10,833 bases of DNA from NCBI GenBank assembly GCA_958369755.1, contig CATXJC010000055.1, positions 1 through 10,833 on the forward strand, given 5' to 3'. Within the stretch, counting starts at the first letter, position 1; the number at the start of each line of letters is the position of its first letter. The translations under genes were made by a program, and so were the position numbers. Shown here in pieces: positions 7,086 through 10,833 of this stretch. Source of the stretch: an uncultured Prevotella sp. (GTDB lineage Bacteria > Bacteroidota > Bacteroidia > Bacteroidales > Bacteroidaceae). The notes under the pieces are model-generated. The model was not told where the DNA came from. It searched no databases and saw only the letters and a list, made by a program, of their open reading frames with translations.

Positions 7086-9764
7086 ATGAAGAAATTATTA
7101 CTCTCCATGATGGGATTGGCTGCCATCGGCGCCAATGCCCAGACCCAAGTCACAGACAATGACTTATCCAAGGCTTACGAGGCAAGAGCATATAATAAGC
7201 GTGTGGTGTGCCATGACCCTTCCATCGTGATGGACGACATCACCAACCCTAGCTCTCCTACCTATTATATATATGGCTCTCACCTAGGTAGAGGCAAGAC
7301 CACTACTGCTAGTAATTATCAAGAGTGGACCACCTTCAAGGCTGGTGAGGAGGCTACCGGCAATGTGAACAGCCTCTTTGCTAACAAGCAGGGTACCTTG
7401 GTGAATTATGCCAATGCTTATGCTTCTCACCTCATCACAGAAGTAAAGAACAGTAAGGGTGAGAAGGTGAAGTTCGGTAACTTCAATGCTCATGGCTGGC
7501 AGTATAAGGGATATACTGTAAAGGGTAATCAGTGGGCTCCAGATATTATATACAATAAGACCATGAAGAAGTGGTGCTTGTATATGAGCTTGAACGGAGC
7601 TCATTGGTGTTCTTCCATCGTTTGCTTCACCTCTGACAATATCGAGGGACCTTGGGTATATCAGGGACCTGTGGTATTCTCTGGCTTCCAAGGCACATAC
7701 GAGCATAATGTGTATGCTGCAGCAGATGACTGGAAAAATACCGACTTTGCCATCGCTACAGGTGAGTCCTCATTGCCAACTCGATATAAGGTAGCTGATA
7801 AGTGGGGAACATACTGGCCAAATTGTATCGACCCTTGTGTGTTCTATGATGACAATGACAATCTCTGGATGAGCTATGGCTCATGGTCGGGTGGCATCTT
7901 TATGATTCGCTTGGACAAGAGCAATGGTCTTCGTGATTATTCTTATAAATTCCCTTATCAGGTGAATGGCTCTACCACAACTCCTGGAGCAGCCAATGCC
8001 AACTGTACTAGCGATCCTTACTTCGGCAAGAAGATAGCAGGTGGTTACTATGTATCTGGCGAGGCTAGTTATATCCAGAAGATTGGCAAGTATTACTTCC
8101 TCTTCATGAGCTATGGTGGCTTGACTAGTGATGGTGGTTATCAGATGCGCATCTTCCGTTCAGAGAATCCTGACGGTCCATTCGTAGATTGCAATGGTAC
8201 TTCTGCCGTTTATAATAGCTATAAGATGAACTATAGTTCTACTACAGCTGATAACCGTGGCGTATTGCTCTTCGGTGGCTATAAGTGGGATGCGATGTCT
8301 GGTACGGAGATAGCACAGGGCCATAACTCTGCCTTCATCGACAAGCAGGGACGTGCATTCGTAGTTTATCACACTCGTTTCAGCAATGGTGGCGAGGGTC
8401 ATCAGGTACGTGTTCATCAGCTTTTCTTGAATGATGAGGGATGGTTGATGGCAGCTCCATTCGAGTTTGATGGTGAGACTATCACCGATGAGGCGATTGC
8501 TTCCAAGGCATCTATCGCAGATGCTGACATTGCAGGCGACTATCAATTTATGCGTCATCAGTATGGTCAGAACACTGCTGCCAAGGCTTTCGAGACACCA
8601 GTCAATATCACTCTCAATGCCGATGGAACTATCACCGGTGCCGAAAATGGAACCTGGAAGCGTACGGCTGGTACTGATTACATCCACCTGACTATCAATA
8701 ATGTAGTTTATCGTGGTGTGTTGGTTAAGCAGACCATCGACTATACCAATATCCCAGCCATCGCCATCTCTGCTCTCTCATCATCAAGCGGTAGTCTGAC
8801 TATGGGACAGAACAACTTCACCTATCAGCAGGAGGTTTGGGCAGTAAAGGCTGATGCCAAGGCAGCCATTAAATATACCATTAAAAAGATGACTTTGCCA
8901 TTTTCTGATGGTGCTACTTTGAATGCGGCTCCTTCTTTGCCTACACAGGGTAAGATGGGCGCAAATATTTCCTGGACATCAAGTGATCCGTCTATCCTGA
9001 CCGATGAGGGCAAGGTAAAAGGCAAGGGTAACGTTACTATGACCATGACCATCAGCAAGGACGATTATGAGTATGTAAAGGATTATACCCTGAACATCGA
9101 TGCTGAGGCAGAGGAAACGACTCCGGTTTACTATCCTGTTTCTCAGCAGAAAAACAAGACTGCAGGATTCTGGACAAACTTCTCTTCTGATTATGTCTTG
9201 AAGTTAGGCAAGAAGGCTGAGTTCAAGTTCTATAATTTTAGTGATGAGGTTAATAATTGGGACAATTGGGCATTGGTTGCTGCATCGGCATCTCGTGGAG
9301 CTTCTAATTATGCAGAGTATTTCGTGCTTCGTAACGACAATTATGCATGGTTTACAAAATTGGGTGGTAACACCAATGAAAATACAGCCAATGTGCAGTT
9401 TACCTTGGACAATAATTTCGATTGGACTAATTTCAAGCAAGATATGAATGGTTCTTTGGTCGATATGGTTGTTGAGTATGTTGCAAGCGGTACCATCAAG
9501 GTGAATGCTACGATAACAAAGGATAAGAAAACTTATAATTATGCCTTTAGTATGACTTCTAACACAATTAAGGGAGACGTAACTCTCTTCTTCGTAAACG
9601 AGATGTCTTACATCGACGGCTCAAGCCTTTCTACAGGCATCTCGAACCCTATCATCATCCAGAAGAAGAATGATGGCAAGTGGTTCAACCTCTCCGGTCA
9701 GCAGGTAGACAAGAGCTACAAGGGTGTAGTGATTGTAAACGGAAAGAAATTTGTGAACAAGTAA
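7086..9764 (+). CDS. multidomain GH43 arabinanase with C-terminal CBM-like module
   Basis: A secreted glycoside hydrolase family 43 enzyme, most likely an endo-acting alpha-1,5-L-arabinanase of the two-domain (Abn2-like) type. Residues 1-18 are a signal peptide cut after ANA (Q19). The five-bladed propeller spans about 38-470 and has the catalytic base D44 in HDPSI, a WAPD motif at 150-153, the pKa-modulating D249 in CIDP, the catalytic acid E326 in GEASYI, and H413 in GHNSAF, which fits the calcium-site histidine of this family. Residues of about 478-588 resemble the GH43 C-terminal beta-barrel domain. Residues of about 594-676 resemble an atypical bacterial Ig-like domain (ISWTSSDPSI...GKV). 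Residues 681-842 are the third copy of the module found in the upstream binding lipoprotein. Residues 846-892 form a tail ending GKKFVNK that looks like a sorting or anchoring signal. There is no lipobox. The GH43 call is firm, but endo against exo action and exact subfamily are inferred. Confidence 0.9.
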   Translation: MKKLLLSMMGLAAIGANAQTQVTDNDLSKAYEARAYNKRVVCHDPSIVMDDITNPSSPTYYIYGSHLGRGKTTTASNYQEWTTFKAGEEATGNVNSLFANKQGTLVNYANAYASHLITEVKNSKGEKVKFGNFNAHGWQYKGYTVKGNQWAPDIIYNKTMKKWCLYMSLNGAHWCSSIVCFTSDNIEGPWVYQGPVVFSGFQGTYEHNVYAAADDWKNTDFAIATGESSLPTRYKVADKWGTYWPNCIDPCVFYDDNDNLWMSYGSWSGGIFMIRLDKSNGLRDYSYKFPYQVNGSTTTPGAANANCTSDPYFGKKIAGGYYVSGEASYIQKIGKYYFLFMSYGGLTSDGGYQMRIFRSENPDGPFVDCNGTSAVYNSYKMNYSSTTADNRGVLLFGGYKWDAMSGTEIAQGHNSAFIDKQGRAFVVYHTRFSNGGEGHQVRVHQLFLNDEGWLMAAPFEFDGETITDEAIASKASIADADIAGDYQFMRHQYGQNTAAKAFETPVNITLNADGTITGAENGTWKRTAGTDYIHLTINNVVYRGVLVKQTIDYTNIPAIAISALSSSSGSLTMGQNNFTYQQEVWAVKADAKAAIKYTIKKMTLPFSDGATLNAAPSLPTQGKMGANISWTSSDPSILTDEGKVKGKGNVTMTMTISKDDYEYVKDYTLNIDAEAEETTPVYYPVSQQKNKTAGFWTNFSSDYVLKLGKKAEFKFYNFSDEVNNWDNWALVAASASRGASNYAEYFVLRNDNYAWFTKLGGNTNENTANVQFTLDNNFDWTNFKQDMNGSLVDMVVEYVASGTIKVNATITKDKKTYNYAFSMTSNTIKGDVTLFFVNEMSYIDGSSLSTGISNPIIIQKKNDGKWFNLSGQQVDKSYKGVVIVNGKKFVNK
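9126..9611 (+). repeat. CBM-like module, copy C (GH43 residues 681-842)
   Basis: The third copy of the module is appended to an enzyme. Matching landmarks are FYNFSDEVNNWDNWALV (against FTNY..NNW.N), YFVLRNDNYAWF (against LRADNWGWG), FDWTNFKQDMNGSLV (against ADW..WLA.MNGA.V) and the terminal strand VTLFFVNEMSY. It lacks the TLGA.DNS start shared by copies A and B, so A and B are closer to each other than to C. Confidence 0.7.
9624..9761 (+). other. C-terminal sorting-like tail of the GH43 enzyme
   Basis: GH43 residues 846-892 contain WFNLSGQQVD and KGVVIVNGKKFVNK. This pattern (aromatic, N/T-L-x-GQ, then KG-hydrophobic-NGKK) recurs at the ends of many exported Prevotella proteins and resembles a short type IX secretion C-terminal signal. 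The match is from memory and the sorting role is inferred. Confidence 0.5.
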
Positions 9765-9797
9765 TTCTCTTATATATATATAATAAGGTGTAATTAT
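9765..9797 (+). promoter_or_regulatory. intergenic leader of second GH43 gene
   Basis: A 33-nt spacer holding an alternating TA tract (about 9770-9782) and an AAGG (9785-9788) nine bases before the ATG, which could serve as a Shine-Dalgarno site. No terminator was seen here, so the two GH43 genes are probably cotranscribed. Confidence 0.35.
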
Positions 9798-10833
9798 ATG
9801 AAGATTTCTAAAATACTATTGGGAGCAGCAATGATCATTGCTGCTCCTGTTGTAAAAGATGGTTGTCAGATGATGGCACAGAATGCTCCGCAGGAACCGA
9901 TTGTGGTAGATACTCCTTTTGTCCACGACCCCGTAATGGCGTGTGAGAATGGCAAGTACTATCTCTACTGCACAGGTCATGGTATCACGCAGATGACTTC
10001 CACCGACCGCAAGCATTGGACCATCGTTCCTCAGGGCGTACTCAAGAACAGCGAGATTCCGGCATGGACGCATGATAGTGTGCCGGGTTTTACCACGCAT
10101 ATCTGGGCTCCCGATGTTATCCGTTTTAAGAACAAATGGTATCTGGCTTATTCCTGTTCCACCTTTGGTAAGAACACATCTGCCATCGGCTTGCTGAGCA
10201 ATACTTCCTTATCTGATAAGGATGGATGGAAGGATGAGGGCTGCCTCGTCGCCTCCAAGGGTGATAGAGACAACTGGAATGCCATCGACCCGAATTTCAT
10301 CGTTGATGAGAAGGGAAACCCTTGGCTTACCTGGGGCTCTTTCTGGGATGGCATCCAGATGATTAAGTTGGATAAAAAGACGATGCATGTCAAGAAGGGT
10401 GCCAAGCCTCAGACCATCGCCCGTCGTCATGCCGTGGGCGATACTTCTGCAGAGCCGAATCCTACCTCCAAGTTTGCCGGCACCAATGCCATCGAAGCTC
10501 CTTTCATCATGAAGCATGGAGGTTATTACTATCTCTTCGTGAGCTGGGATTACTGCTGCCGTGGCATCAAGAGCAACTATCGTGTTGCCGTAGGCAGAAG
10601 CAAGAAGGTTGCCGGTCCTTATTTGGATAAGGCAGGCAGAGACATGCGCAATGGCGGTGGTACCTTGCTGTTGGAAGGTGATAAGAAAGAATATGAGGCG
10701 ATGGGCCATTGTTCTGCCTACTCTTTCCCTGATGGCGATTTCTTCTTCTGTCATGGTTACAGCGTGCCAAAGAATGGCGCCAGCATCCTGGTTCAGAAGA
10801 AAATCAACTGGACGGAAGATGGATGGCTGACGC
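9798..10833 (+). CDS. GH43 endo-arabinanase-like enzyme (partial, 3' end cut off)
   Basis: This open frame starts at ATG 9798 and runs to the window end without a stop (345 codons plus one base). It is a GH43 enzyme close to classical arabinan endo-1,5-alpha-L-arabinosidases. The catalytic base is D44 in VHDPV. WAPD lies at 103-106, the pKa modulator is D164 in NAIDPN, and the catalytic acid is E233 in IEAPF. The segment VSWDYCCRGIKSNY and the sequence VAVGRSK after it recall the DxCCxG region of endo-arabinanases. H304 in GHCSAY fits the calcium-site histidine. The N-terminus is a signal sequence, but its type is unclear: a hydrophobic stretch to about V19 is followed by KDGC (poor lipobox) and then MMA-Q28 (a plausible signal peptidase I site). 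It lies 33 nt after the first GH43 gene, so a shared transcript is likely. Most of the catalytic propeller is present; any C-terminal domains lie outside. Codons look somewhat richer in G and C than in the upstream genes. Confidence 0.9.
   Translation, partial: MKISKILLGAAMIIAAPVVKDGCQMMAQNAPQEPIVVDTPFVHDPVMACENGKYYLYCTGHGITQMTSTDRKHWTIVPQGVLKNSEIPAWTHDSVPGFTTHIWAPDVIRFKNKWYLAYSCSTFGKNTSAIGLLSNTSLSDKDGWKDEGCLVASKGDRDNWNAIDPNFIVDEKGNPWLTWGSFWDGIQMIKLDKKTMHVKKGAKPQTIARRHAVGDTSAEPNPTSKFAGTNAIEAPFIMKHGGYYYLFVSWDYCCRGIKSNYRVAVGRSKKVAGPYLDKAGRDMRNGGGTLLLEGDKKEYEAMGHCSAYSFPDGDFFFCHGYSVPKNGASILVQKKINWTEDGWLT
9822..9847. repeat. perfect 26-bp palindrome in signal-peptide codons
   Basis: The left arm GGAGCAGCAATGA is followed directly by its exact reverse complement TCATTGCTGCTCC, with the centre between 9834 and 9835. 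It starts 24 nt after the A of the start codon of the second GH43 gene and encodes about residues 9-17 (GAAMIIAAP). In RNA it could fold into a long hairpin with a small loop, extendable by G-U pairs on the outside. Function is unknown. Confidence 0.8.

Noticed and set aside
8160..8687. Antisense open frame of 175 codons opposite the first GH43
   Set aside because: It lies wholly opposite conserved GH43 sequence and has no recognisable domain or start context.
10209..10754. Antisense open frame of 181 codons opposite the second GH43
   Set aside because: The + strand frame here encodes the GH43 catalytic residues D164, E233 and H304, so the reverse frame is a shadow.
1..10833. Mobile element, defence system, CRISPR array or RNA gene
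   Set aside because: No transposase, integrase, toxin, nuclease, spaced repeat or tRNA-like structure was seen. The whole window reads as a glycan utilization locus.

Overview
The window looks like part of a polysaccharide utilization locus (PUL) from a Bacteroidota bacterium. A gut Prevotellaceae member (Prevotella/Segatella type) is my best guess. The reasons are a SusC/SusD-like pair, two lipoprotein signals with acidic residues straight after the cysteine, A-rich leaders in place of strong Shine-Dalgarno sites, a TAnnTTTG -7 promoter element, and a C-terminal 'GQQV...KGVVIVNGKK' tail of a kind common in Prevotella exported proteins. The taxonomic call is inference from sequence style and was not checked by search.

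All real genes lie on the + strand. Positions 1-181 are a leader with a candidate promoter and a possible stem-loop. Then come a SusC-like TonB-dependent transporter (182-3388), a SusD-like lipoprotein (3442-5208) and a two-module surface glycan-binding lipoprotein (5243-6973). A strong intrinsic terminator follows (6994-7043), then a long multidomain GH43 enzyme (7086-9764) and a second GH43 endo-arabinanase-like gene (9798 onward) cut by the window end. No gene-free stretch exceeds 300 bases. No tRNA, rRNA, CRISPR array, transposase or integrase was seen, and no regulator (HTCS or ECF sigma) lies inside the window.

The likely substrate is arabinan or arabinan side chains of pectin. Both enzymes carry the complete GH43 Asp/Asp/Glu set, and both look like endo-1,5-alpha-L-arabinanases, of two different sub-types. 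The inferred scheme is that the glycan-binding lipoprotein and SusD hold the chain at the cell surface, the GH43 enzymes cut it, and SusC imports the oligosaccharides using TonB energy.

The system as a whole is of a known kind. The most interesting parts are three. An apparently carbohydrate-binding beta-sandwich module occurs twice in the binding lipoprotein and a third time at the C-terminus of the long GH43. A perfect 26-bp palindrome sits inside the signal-peptide codons of the second GH43. A terminator separates the binding/transport genes from the enzyme genes.
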